From: Anaerolineae bacterium
GTDB taxonomy: Bacteria; Chloroflexota; Anaerolineae; 4572-78; J111
Assembly: GCA_023151115.1 (NCBI GenBank)
Contig: JAKLJP010000065.1
Location: 1 to 31,471, forward strand
Reading direction: 5' to 3'
Length of the DNA stretch: 31,471 nt
Position 1 is the first letter of the stretch. The number at the start of each line of letters is the position of its first letter. The notes below the pieces were generated by a model. That model was given only the letters and a program-made list of their open reading frames with translations, ran no database searches and was not told the DNA's origin. This document shows positions 24,495-31,471 of this stretch, piece after piece. Both the position numbers and the translations under genes were made by a program.

Positions 24495-27044
24495 ATGAAT
24501 CCTGCCAACCGTTTATCTGCCCGAATTTGTCTAACCTTCATCCTCATCTTGCCCCTGGTTTTATTCTGGCGCTGGCTGCTCCGGGGCGAGGTCCTCTTTT
24601 GGGGGACCACTATGTTGCAATTCTGGCCCTGGCATCACCTGACCAAACTGAGCCTGCTGGCCGGCGAGTGGCCGCTGTGGAATCCGCTGCTGGGCAACGG
24701 CGCGCCGCTGCTGGCCAATTTGCAAAGCGCCGTTTTTTATCCGCCCAATCTGCTCTACCTGCTGCTGCCCATTGAGCACGGATTGACCGTTTCGGTGATA
24801 CTTCACCTGGCTCTAGCCGGGCTGTTGATGTATTGGTATACACGCTACCTGGGACTGCTGCCCTTTGCCGCCGCGCTGTCAGCCTTAACCTATATGTTTA
24901 GCGGTTACATCGTCGGACGGACCCAATTTGTGGTCATGGTCAATGCTGCGGCCTGGCTGCCCCTGCTGCTGCTGCTTAGCGACCGGCTGGCCCGGCAGCG
25001 TAACCCGCTCGATATTTTGGGCCTGGGTCTGGTCCTGGCGGTTCAACTTTTAGCCGGACACGCCCAGTTATGGTTTTACAGCCTGTGGTTGATTGGCCCT
25101 TATATTATTTTCCGAAGCTGGCCGGCGAGGAGGCGAGGAGGCGAGGCAGGGGAGCAGGGGAGCAGGGGAGCAGAGGAGATTTCACGCACCACGCACCACG
25201 TACCACGCCTCACGCTTCACACCTCACACCTCACACCTCACGCCTACCCTCTCCTGGCTCTGTTCGCGGCCATTCTGCTGGCTGTCTTGCTCTCTGCTGC
25301 CCAACTTCTCCCCACCGCCGAATTTACCACCCAATCCCCGCGCAGCAGCGGCGCGGAACGCACCTTTGCCTTAACCTATTCCTTCTGGCCGTGGCGTTTG
25401 CTGACCCTGCTGGCCCCCACCTTTTTTGGTCATCCGGCCAATAATGATTATTGGGGCTATGCTAATTATTGGGAAGATCACGCTTACCTGGGCGTTTTGC
25501 CATTTTTATTGGCCTGGATAGCCCTGTGGAATTACGGGCTGCGTCAAGTGTGGGGGCCGGAACCGGCTTCAGCGGACGGTCCACATCCCGGCCAGTTCTG
25601 GCGAGTGGTTCCCTTTTTTGCGACGCTTGTGCCGCTGAGCCTGATTCTGGCGATGGGCTGGAATACGCCCATTTACCTGTGGGTTTTCCAATGGTTACCT
25701 GGTTTTGGCTTTTTCCAGGCCCCGGCCCGGCTACTGATTTGGTATACGGTGGCTGTGTCGGTATTGGCCGGGGTAGGGGCGCAGTCCTTCAAGCTAACCC
25801 CGGCAGGCCGGCGCGGCTGGCAGCGGCTGCTGGTGGCCGCCGCCGGATTGACCATCGCCGGGCTGGCCGGCAGTTTTATTTTGACCGGCCGCAGCCAGAC
25901 CTTTCTAGCGGCCACGATGACCCTGGGGCTGTGGCTCATCATCTCGGCGACACTCCTGTTGCTGCGGCCTCGGAAAACAGGTAGGGTAGCTTCAACCCAT
26001 CTGACCAAAGAACCCTTATGGCAGGGGGCTATCTTGATTATGGTGGCGCTGGATTTATTGGCGGCGGCGTGGCCGCTTATCCCTACCCTGCCTGCGGCTG
26101 TCTTTCAACAGCCGATTGTCACCGCCGAACTGCTCAAAACCCAGCCGGGCGGGTATCGCTTTTTTGTGGATGATACTTTTGATTACGATACCAAATTTAA
26201 GCAATACTTTCATTTTAACAGCTTTGGCCCGGCCGACCCACTCTATTGGCAAAGCCTCAAAGAGACGCTTATTCCCAACCTGGGAGTCTATGCAAACCTG
26301 CCTGCCGCCAACAACTACGACCCCCTGGTCGTGGAACGCTGGCAGCATCTGGTCAATTTGCTAGAAGAAACCAACGATGCCCAGCGCGCCCGGCTGTTGG
26401 CCTTGATGAATGTGGGCTATTTTATCGGCGACACCTCCCACCGGGTGGGGCCAACGCTTGTTGCCAGCGGAACGATGACCCTTCAAAAAGTCCCGCAGCC
26501 GCTGCCTCGCGCTTATTTTGTGGCTCGGGCGGCTTATGTGCCTGACGAAGCCGCAGCCATCGCTCGATTAACTGCGCCTGATTTTGATTATCACCGGGAA
26601 GTGATTATCATGGAAGATGAGGCTGAGGCTAAGAAACTGTCTGAAAAGTGGCTGAGACAGGAGTGCAAACCTTGGTTTGCCGGGCAAGGCAAGCCTTGCA
26701 CTCCAGCTTTTCAGATAGCCTCTAAGTCTGAGGCAGAGAATGGAGAGGTCGCGGTAGTTGAACAGGGAGCGGATCGGGTGGCGCTGGTGGTTGAAGCGCC
26801 GGCGTCCGGTTTTGTGGTTTTGACCGACAGTTACTATCGCGGCTGGCAGGCGACGGTGGACGGTCGGGGAGCGCCTATCCTGCCGGCCAATCTGGCCTTC
26901 CGCGCCGTCGCCGTCGAGCCGGGAACGCACGAGGTTGTTTTCAGCTACCGGCCGCGAAGTTTTACCATCGGCCTGTGGGTGAGCAGCCTCATCCTGGCCG
27001 GGATGGCGATAACGGGCATTTTGCTTATTTATAAAGAAGTGTAG
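24495..27044 (+). CDS. YfhO/GT-C-like membrane protein carrying two in-frame repeat insertions
   Basis: 849 residues from ATG 24495 (TTG 24483 also possible). About a dozen spans with the N-terminal pattern of YfhO-like glycosyltransferases: FWGTTMLQFWPWHHL, then EWPLWNPLLGNGAPLLANLQSAVFYPPNL, and GHAQLWFYSL. Next is an ectodomain of ~300 residues with YYRGWQATVDG and EPGTHEVVFSYRP, then a last span. These proteins are thought to modify envelope polymers with lipid-linked sugars. Two stretches are alien. One is a basic, low-complexity loop (~25123-25248; RRRGGEAGEQGSRGAEE then HTSHLTPHAYP) from tandem-word DNA between two spans. The other is ~40 residues (26615-26737) from a palindromic repeat in the ectodomain. 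Both keep the frame open. Confidence 0.85.
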   Translation: MNPANRLSARICLTFILILPLVLFWRWLLRGEVLFWGTTMLQFWPWHHLTKLSLLAGEWPLWNPLLGNGAPLLANLQSAVFYPPNLLYLLLPIEHGLTVSVILHLALAGLLMYWYTRYLGLLPFAAALSALTYMFSGYIVGRTQFVVMVNAAAWLPLLLLLSDRLARQRNPLDILGLGLVLAVQLLAGHAQLWFYSLWLIGPYIIFRSWPARRRGGEAGEQGSRGAEEISRTTHHVPRLTLHTSHLTPHAYPLLALFAAILLAVLLSAAQLLPTAEFTTQSPRSSGAERTFALTYSFWPWRLLTLLAPTFFGHPANNDYWGYANYWEDHAYLGVLPFLLAWIALWNYGLRQVWGPEPASADGPHPGQFWRVVPFFATLVPLSLILAMGWNTPIYLWVFQWLPGFGFFQAPARLLIWYTVAVSVLAGVGAQSFKLTPAGRRGWQRLLVAAAGLTIAGLAGSFILTGRSQTFLAATMTLGLWLIISATLLLLRPRKTGRVASTHLTKEPLWQGAILIMVALDLLAAAWPLIPTLPAAVFQQPIVTAELLKTQPGGYRFFVDDTFDYDTKFKQYFHFNSFGPADPLYWQSLKETLIPNLGVYANLPAANNYDPLVVERWQHLVNLLEETNDAQRARLLALMNVGYFIGDTSHRVGPTLVASGTMTLQKVPQPLPRAYFVARAAYVPDEAAAIARLTAPDFDYHREVIIMEDEAEAKKLSEKWLRQECKPWFAGQGKPCTPAFQIASKSEAENGEVAVVEQGADRVALVVEAPASGFVVLTDSYYRGWQATVDGRGAPILPANLAFRAVAVEPGTHEVVFSYRPRSFTIGLWVSSLILAGMAITGILLIYKEV
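25123..25248. repeat. Tandem-word repeat inside the YfhO-like gene
   Basis: GAGGCGAGGAGGCGAGGC, CAGGGGAG x3, then CACGCAC x2 and CACACCT x3 words. The G/A-rich left part and C-rich right part are partly complementary. It translates to a basic Gly/Arg/Glu then His/Thr/Leu-rich loop. Confidence 0.75.
26615..26737. repeat. Palindromic repeat inside the YfhO-like gene
   Basis: Inner stem GGAGTGCAA (26660-26668) / TTGCACTCC (26696-26704). The next stem is CTGTCTGAAAAGTGGCT against AGCTTTTCAGATAG, with outer GAGGCTGAGGCT / GCCTCTAAGTCTGAGGC. It is translated as about 40 residues, including ECKPWFAGQGKPCTPAFQ. Confidence 0.75.
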
Positions 27045-27244
27045 CTAACTAACTTGAGTTCGGAATTTTCTAAAACGCACCCTTCGATACGCCCTTCGCT
27101 TCGCTTAGAGCTACTCAGGATGCGTTTTAAACCGAAAATCATCCTAAGTAGGGCGTTAGCCCGTCTAATATTTCGGCAGTCGGCGGTTTACGGCTTGCCC
27201 TGAGCTTGCCGAATGGGTCGGCGGTCCTCTCTAAAGGTTCAGAC
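27045..27244. repeat. Intergenic region with several short inverted repeats
   Basis: TAAAACGCA (27071-27079) / TGCGTTTTA (27121-27129) around CCTTCGATACGCC and CGCTTAGAGCTACTCAGG. Then GGGCGTTAGCCC, and a 27160-27225 segment with GGCGGTTTACGG, TTGCCCTGAGCTTGCCGAA and GTCGGCGGTC words. No gene seen. Confidence 0.6.
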
Positions 27245-27988
27245 TTGATACTTCCAACTATCTTCTACGCGCTGCTCGGCTGGCTGGTGGCTGTGGCCAT
27301 CAATCACGCCGCCGATATTTTACCAAAACGAGAAACCCTGCTCCAATGGCCCGCCTGTTTAGCATGTGGAACCCGGCGTTCTCTGCCGGCCTGGAGCGCC
27401 TGGCTGTCCTTATTAACCGGCCGGCGGAATTGTCAGCAGTGCGGCCAGCCGCGCCCCACCTTCACCCGCGCGCTGGTGGTCGAAGTGGCGACGCCGCTGT
27501 TTTTTGTCTTTTTAATCAGCTACTACGGGCTTTCGGCTTATCTGGGGTGGGTCTCGCTGTACACTGCCATTTTGATATTGATCACTGTGACCGACCTGGA
27601 ACACCGGCTGATCTTTAATGTGGTTATTTTGCCTGCCCTGCTGCTGGCTATTGCCGGCACGTTTGTAGCAGATAAACCGGCCTGGCCGGCCGCTATCGTG
27701 GGTGGGGCGGCTGCCTTTGTGGTCGCTTATGTGGCCGCGCTGCTGTCGCGGGGAGGATTGGGCGAAGGCGATGTGACCCTATCGGCCTTTTTGGGTTTGA
27801 CTATCGGTTTTCCTTTTGTGTTGCTGAGCCTGGGCTTTGGCGTGTTTTTGGGGGGCTTTGTGGCCGCGCTGCTGCTGGTCACCCGGCGGGTCGGCTTAAA
27901 AACGTTTATTCCCTATGGCCCTTTTTTAACCATCACCGGCTGGATTATGCTCATCTGGGGCGCGGAGATTTGGGACCATTATTTTTAA
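27245..27988 (+). CDS. Prepilin peptidase (A24, PilD-like) family protein
   Basis: 247 residues from TTG 27245, chosen for AAAGG 7 nt upstream and the hydrophobic N-terminus MILPTIFYALLGWLVA. A cytoplasmic loop with two CxxC pairs (CLACG and CQQCG) is typical of PilD. The catalytic aspartates lie in TDLEHRLI and GGLGEGDVTLSAFLG. About seven further spans. The enzyme cleaves type IV pilin-like leader peptides on the cytoplasmic side and may N-methylate them. No pilin or pilus assembly gene is in the window, so its substrate lies elsewhere. The upstream gap is repeat DNA. Confidence 0.88.
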   Translation: MILPTIFYALLGWLVAVAINHAADILPKRETLLQWPACLACGTRRSLPAWSAWLSLLTGRRNCQQCGQPRPTFTRALVVEVATPLFFVFLISYYGLSAYLGWVSLYTAILILITVTDLEHRLIFNVVILPALLLAIAGTFVADKPAWPAAIVGGAAAFVVAYVAALLSRGGLGEGDVTLSAFLGLTIGFPFVLLSLGFGVFLGGFVAALLLVTRRVGLKTFIPYGPFLTITGWIMLIWGAEIWDHYF

Positions 27989-28103
27989 GGGGCGTTAATG
28001 AGCCAACGGCACACCCTTGATGATGAAATTAAGCAGGAGATTGGGAGATTAGAAATTGATTCCATCTTCAATAACCAATCTCTATTGACGGAGGTAATTA
28101 GAG

Positions 28104-28373
28104 ATGAAGCGAGTACGTATTTTAGTTGAGGGGCGAACCCAGGCGGTCAATTTTCGCTACCACACCCAACAACAGGCCCAAAAGCTGGGGTTGACCGGCT
28201 TTGTGCGCAATCTTTCGGATGGCCGGGTTGAAATAGATGCCCAGGGCGATGATGCCGGTGTCGAAGAGATGCTGAACTGGTGCCAGAAAGGACCACACAG
28301 CGCCCAACTGAAAAGCATCCTTTTTCGCTACGACGAACCCGGCGAGCATATCTCCGATTTTATTGTCCGCTAA
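28104..28373 (+). CDS. acyP: Acylphosphatase
   Basis: 89 residues; ATG 28104 with GGAGG about 10 nt upstream. The acylphosphatase fold is evident from VRILVEGRTQAVNFRYHTQQQAQKLGLTGFVRNLSDGRVEI, with the phosphate-binding loop ending in the conserved Arg (FRY) and the catalytic Asn (VRN). The usual VQGVGFR is TQAVNFR here, so two loop glycines are replaced (Ala, Asn); activity may be altered. It hydrolyses carboxyl-phosphate bonds in small molecules, in the cytoplasm. Confidence 0.88.
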   Translation: MKRVRILVEGRTQAVNFRYHTQQQAQKLGLTGFVRNLSDGRVEIDAQGDDAGVEEMLNWCQKGPHSAQLKSILFRYDEPGEHISDFIVR

Positions 28374-28400
28374 AACCTGTCAATCCACTCAGAGGCAACT

Positions 28401-29444
28401 ATGGAACGTGAAGAAGTCATTCAACTTGTTAAATCAGCCCGCCAGCAAGGTAAAGTGCCCAATTTAAGTAAGGCCGATCTGCGCGCCGCCAACTTGCACG
28501 GGGTAGATCTGCGCGGGGTCCACCTGGCGGGGGCTAACCTGGCCGGGGCTAACCTGAGTAAAGCAAACCTGCTGCGGGCCAACCTGGCCGGGGCTAACCT
28601 GAGCCATGCCAATCTGGTGGAAGCCAAGCTGCACGGCGCCATCTTAACCGAGGCTAACCTGAGCGGAGCCGACCTGACCGGCGACCGCATGGAAACGGCC
28701 CAGTTGAGCGGGGCCAACTTAAACCAGGCTTGTCTGCGTCAGGCCGTTTTGCGGGCGGCCCGGCTCACCGGCGCGACCCTGACCGAGACCAACTTGCAGA
28801 GCAGCGATTTGAGCAAGGCTACCCTATCCCAGGCCAACCTGCGTCGGGCCAACTTGCGCGATGCTCGGCTGGTTGAAACTGACCTGAGCCAGGCCGCCCT
28901 GCCGGAAGCCAACCTGAACAGGGCCGATTTGACCAAAGCCAACCTGAGCGGCGCGAATGTCAACGCGACCAATTTGCGCGAAGCCGACCTGGGCCAGGCC
29001 GATCTTTCCAAAACCGATTTGACCAAAACATTTTTGTGGGCCGCCCAATTAAACGAAGCGACCCTCACAGAAGTCAACCTGCAAGGGGTTGATCTGCATA
29101 AAACCAATCTGCAAGGCGCTAATTTGAGCCGGGCCAACCTCCAAAAAACCCAACTGGTGAGCAACGATTTAAGCGGGACTATCTTGAAGGGAGCTGACCT
29201 GCGGGGAGCCGACCTGAGCGAAGCCAATTTGAGCGGCGCGAATTTGAGCGAAGCCAATCTGCACGAAGCCCGCGTGACCGAGGCGCAACTGAACACCGCC
29301 CGCACGTTGTCCGGTGCGACTATGCCCAACGGCGTCAAACGCCCGCTTGACCCGGCCTCCGGCGACCAGCCCGGCAGCAAACGCAAACCCGACGTCAACC
29401 GCCTGGCCGAAGCCGCCGCTCGGCTGCGTAAAAAGTCGGAGTAA
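28401..29444 (+). CDS. Pentapeptide-repeat protein
   Basis: 347 residues; ATG 28401 with GAGG upstream, 28 bp after acyP. From ~20 to ~300 it is almost pure A(N/D)LxX repeats (e.g. LAGANLAGANLSKANLLRANLAGANLSHANL is typical of the run), over 50 copies, forming a right-handed quadrilateral beta-helix. There is no signal peptide or membrane span, so it is cytoplasmic. The N-terminal ~20 residues (EEVIQLVKSARQQGKVP) are helical; the C-terminal ~45 are basic and unstructured. Function unknown; some members of this fold mimic DNA and protect gyrase, but nothing here specifies that. Confidence 0.85.
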   Translation: MEREEVIQLVKSARQQGKVPNLSKADLRAANLHGVDLRGVHLAGANLAGANLSKANLLRANLAGANLSHANLVEAKLHGAILTEANLSGADLTGDRMETAQLSGANLNQACLRQAVLRAARLTGATLTETNLQSSDLSKATLSQANLRRANLRDARLVETDLSQAALPEANLNRADLTKANLSGANVNATNLREADLGQADLSKTDLTKTFLWAAQLNEATLTEVNLQGVDLHKTNLQGANLSRANLQKTQLVSNDLSGTILKGADLRGADLSEANLSGANLSEANLHEARVTEAQLNTARTLSGATMPNGVKRPLDPASGDQPGSKRKPDVNRLAEAAARLRKKSE

Positions 29445-29512
29445 TTTAGGGGCCGCCCCAGACAATGAGGGCGTTGAGTTTGAACTACTCTCAAATCAAA
29501 TTGTTGAAGTGG

Positions 29513-29547
29513 AAAACGCCCTGGTGAAATAGGGCGTTTTGATTTTT
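29513..29547 (+). terminator. Rho-independent terminator
   Basis: AAAACGCCCT and AGGGCGTTTT form a perfect 10-bp stem with an 8-nt loop, followed by GATTTTT. It ends the prepilin peptidase/acyP/pentapeptide unit. Confidence 0.9.
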
Positions 29548-29633
29548 AAAGTCTTTTTGCTTCATCCAAAGACTGTAGGCTGGTGCGGGCCAAAACGACC
29601 CTTTGAGCCTCCCCCGATTTAGTGGACAGGGAG

Positions 29634-30499
29634 TTAATCGATGAAAGCTAATTTTTCAAAATTGACGGGGCTTTGATAACTCAAAGCCGAGTGACGTCTG
29701 ACACGATTGTAAAAAACTTCAATGTACTCAAAAATATCGGTTTTAGCCTCTGCTTTGGTTTGATAGTGGCAATGATGCACCAATTCAGTTTTCAAGGTCC
29801 CAAAGAAACTTTCCATCGGCGCGTTGTCGTAACAATTGCCGGTGCGGCTCATACTACAACATATCTGATAGTGGGGCACCAAAGCTTGATAATCGTCACT
29901 TGCATATTGGCTGCCTTGATCCGAGTGGTGCAGCAGGCCAGGCGGGGGCTGGCGCATTTTAAGCGCCATTTGCAACGCGGCGATGACCAGGTGGCGTTCC
30001 AGGCTATCGCTCATGGCCCAGCCGACAATCCGGCGCGAGTACAAATCCAGGACCACGGCCAGGTACAGCCAGCCTTCAGCGGTCGGAATGTAGGTAATAT
30101 CTGTCAGCCATTTTCATTGGGTCGGCTGGCGCTAAAATCTTAATCGAGCAAATTAGGCGCGACCGAATAAGGGTGGGCGCTATCGGTCGTGGTCACTCTG
30201 AATTTACGGCTCTGCTTGGTACACAGTTCTTCCTCGCGCATCAACCGCGCCACTCGCTTCTGACCACAGTTGACCCCATTTTCAGCCAATTCTACCTGAA
30301 TACGGGGGCTGCCATAGGTTTGACGACTTTGCTGATGAATTTCTTTGATTTGCTGGCTCAATTCCTGGTCGGCCATCTTCCGCGCACTGGTCGGGCGCTT
30401 CAGCCAAGCGTAGTAACCGCTCCGCGAGACCGCCAACACCCGACACATCACCGTAATCTTAAATTCCTCCTGGTGAGCAGCGATGAATTGATATTTCAC
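29634..30499 (-). pseudogene. IS3-family transposase orfB (rve integrase), broken by a stop and a frameshift
   Basis: N-terminal part 30499-30140 (KYQFIAAHQEEFKITVMCRVLAVSRSGYYAW, HTH_21-like) and C-terminal part to 29634 with the integrase core (LDLYSRRIVGWAM, HHSDQGSQY, ESFFGTLKTEL). Between them a TAA at 30140-30142 sits where APNLLD should continue into xDFSASRPNE. At about 30111-30116 one A is missing from a run, shifting NEKWLTDITYIPT out of frame. Both lesions prevent a full transposase, so it is inactive. GTG at 30499 overlaps the orfA stop. Confidence 0.9.
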
Positions 30500-30883
30500 C
30501 GCTGGCTCCGCGTGAAGATGGCCAACGCTTTTTTTAAGATGTCCCGCTCCTGCTGGACAATCGCCAGTTCCCGCTCCAGACCACGTACGTACTCATCATC
30601 CGGCTTTAAGCGCAATACTTTTCAAATAACGTAGTTTAGCCCCTTGTGGGCGGGCATAAGACCCTATGCTACGGCCTTATTTGATATGTATTGGCTTTAA
30701 GCGCCCTTTGCCCGGAAAAGCTTGGCTACCGCTCCATTCGACTTCTTTGCGCCAATTGTACAGACTGCCTCGATTGAGCCCTAATTCCCGTTCCACCTGG
30801 CTATCTTTCTTGCCGCTGGTCCGAGCTAACTCAATCGTTTCCAACTTGATTTCTTGGCTGTATTTTTGTTGTTGTTTAGTCAT
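30496..30883 (-). pseudogene. IS3-family transposase orfA (HTH), interrupted by a palindromic element
   Basis: MTKQQQKYSQEIKLETIELA and LGLNRGSLYNWRKEVE form a Helix-turn-helix_1/8 domain. After GKGRLKP the frame runs into the element at 30614-30692. Removing the element plus one 12-bp repeat continues as KPDDEYVRGLERELAIVQQE and then RDILKKALAIFTRSQR, the expected leucine-zipper end, giving 98 residues. Confidence 0.88.
30614..30692. mobile_element. 79-bp palindromic MITE-like insertion with 12-bp target duplication
   Basis: GGCTTTAAGCGC lies directly on both sides (30602-30613 and 30693-30704). Arms AATACTTTTCAAATAACGTAG / CTACGGCCTTATTTGATATGTATT. The core GTAGTTTAGCCCC, GTGGGCG, GGGCATAAGACCCTA matches the element at 23352-23433. 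Confidence 0.92.
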
Positions 30884-30925
30884 TTTTCCCTCGGTGTTTA
30901 GTAGACTCGATTTCCTTTATGTCTA

Positions 30926-31057
30926 CTAAACCGGGGGAAGGTCAGCAATCTCTTTGACCAACCAAGTTACTAGGGTAGGATAGGCCAGGACCAGGCCGGT
31001 CAGCAGGATGGCGCTGAGGATTGGGGTCACTAGCTGGAATAGGGGTCGTTTGGTCAT
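30926..31057 (-). CDS. Small single-span membrane protein whose 3' end runs into the IS
   Basis: 43 residues from ATG 31057, with GGAG about 9 nt upstream. MTKRPLFQLVTPILSAILLTGLVLAYPTLVTWLVKEIA is one membrane span. The final DLPPV and stop are encoded by the IS terminal repeat (minus strand GACCTTCCCCCGGTTTAG). The original end was therefore probably cut by the IS. Function not recognised. Confidence 0.5.
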   Translation of the reverse strand: MTKRPLFQLVTPILSAILLTGLVLAYPTLVTWLVKEIADLPPV

Positions 31058-31098
31058 AACTTGTCTCCTCAAAAGTTTACGGCGGTCAGTAGTCGCAG

Positions 31099-31395
31099 TT
31101 AGCGTTTCCAGTCGGGATTGCCGTCGTAACCCCGGTTCCTGGTCAGGCGGACCTGGTTTGATCCGTCGGCGTTCATCACATAGATATCCCAATTCTCATC
31201 GCGGTAGGTTTCAAAAGCAATCTTCGTTCCATCGGGCGACCACGCCGGCGCGCTGTCAAAATTGGGCTGGTTGGTTAAGTTGGTTTGGCCGGAGCCGTCG
31301 GCATTCACGACATAAATCTCAGAGTAGTCGTTCTGGTTATAGACAAAGGCGAGCTTCATTCCATCCGGCGACCAGGCCGGAATATAACAATCGCG
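31099..31395 (-). pseudogene. TolB/WD40-like beta-propeller (PD40) fragment
   Basis: Two and a half PD40 repeats are visible: IPAWSPDGMKLAFVYNQ, EIYVVNADGSGQTNLTNQPNFDSAPAWSPDGTKIAFET, and DIYVMNADGSNQVRLTRN, then DGNPDWKR and stop. The minus-strand frame is closed by TAA at 31396-31398, immediately before CGCGATTGTTAT. The N-terminal blades are therefore absent, either lost or out of frame beyond the window. An internal ATG (31359) exists, but no ribosome-binding site is evident. Such domains are usually exported and bind other proteins. Confidence 0.6.
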
Positions 31396-31471
31396 TTAGT
31401 GTCTTTTAATTTTCGCAAAATCATGGCAAGATAAGGGTATTTATAGGCACAAACCAGGATAGGAGTAATCA

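Larger units (their letters stand above)
29604..30944 (-). mobile_element. IS3-family insertion sequence, defective
   Basis: Imperfect terminal inverted repeats: TGAGCCTCCCCCGATTTAGT at 29604 and, at the other end read on the minus strand, TGACCTTCCCCCGGTTTAGT from 30944. It contains orfA and orfB on the minus strand. Clear flanking 3-bp duplications are not seen (CTT on one side, GCA on the other). About 1341 bp including a 91-bp insertion. Confidence 0.85.

Noticed and set aside
27998..28129. A 43-codon ORF (MSQRHTLDDEIKQEIGRLEI...) before acyP
   Set aside because: It overlaps the acyP start, much of it is a GAGATTGG/CCAATCTC inverted repeat, and it has no good ribosome-binding site.

Overview
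This is about 31 kb of a GC-moderate genome, probably a filamentous member of the Chloroflexota (inference). The hints are Gram-positive-style secreted proteins with cohesin and dockerin modules, a DUF5678-like protein beside a small nucleotidyltransferase, a sucC-sucD pair, and a heavy load of short hairpin repeats. No rRNA or CRISPR array was seen, and no tRNA was recognised by eye.

Layout. 1-773: the 3' end of a restriction/helicase-type nuclease. 799-9869: five minus-strand genes for exported proteins, in transcription order a cohesin-dockerin protein, an Ig-like/cohesin/dockerin protein, a peptidoglycan-recognition (PGRP) protein with cohesin and dockerin, a cohesin receptor with a membrane span and cytoplasmic TPRs, and a subtilisin with a dockerin. 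10528-12738: a NarL-type response regulator and its likely histidine kinase, arranged tail to tail. 12924-14937: a membrane-anchored single-cohesin protein and another cohesin-dockerin protein. 15400-17407: sucCD. 17502-18565: a decayed patch with a DUF5678-like gene, a nucleotidyltransferase split by a 98-bp palindromic element, and the 3' part of an HNH nuclease gene. 18572-20712: a tRNA nucleotidyltransferase/HD gene and an FHA membrane protein. 20893-23315: an ABC exporter whose permease carries a SpoIIM-like domain. 23649-27044: two divergent membrane-protein genes, one YfhO-like. 27245-29444: prepilin peptidase, acylphosphatase and a pentapeptide-repeat protein. 29604-30944: a dead IS3-family element. 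30926-31395: a small membrane protein running into the IS, and a beta-propeller fragment.

How the genes may work together. The cohesin/dockerin genes look like a non-cellulosomal surface assembly. Two proteins are membrane receptors with one cohesin each, four carry both a cohesin and a dockerin (so chains are possible), and one enzyme (a subtilisin) has only a dockerin. No carbohydrate-active enzyme is present. The recurring unit is a small Ig-like 'X' module with an LQGRxDHSG-type motif followed by a dockerin.

The second theme is repeats. About 60-130-bp palindromic elements lie in intergenic regions and inside genes. Two interrupt genes between 8-bp and 12-bp direct repeats, and removing element plus one repeat copy restores the reading frame exactly. 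Different copies share a core but have different, self-complementary arms. Several sit inside larger hairpins made of complementary, roughly heptanucleotide tandem repeats.
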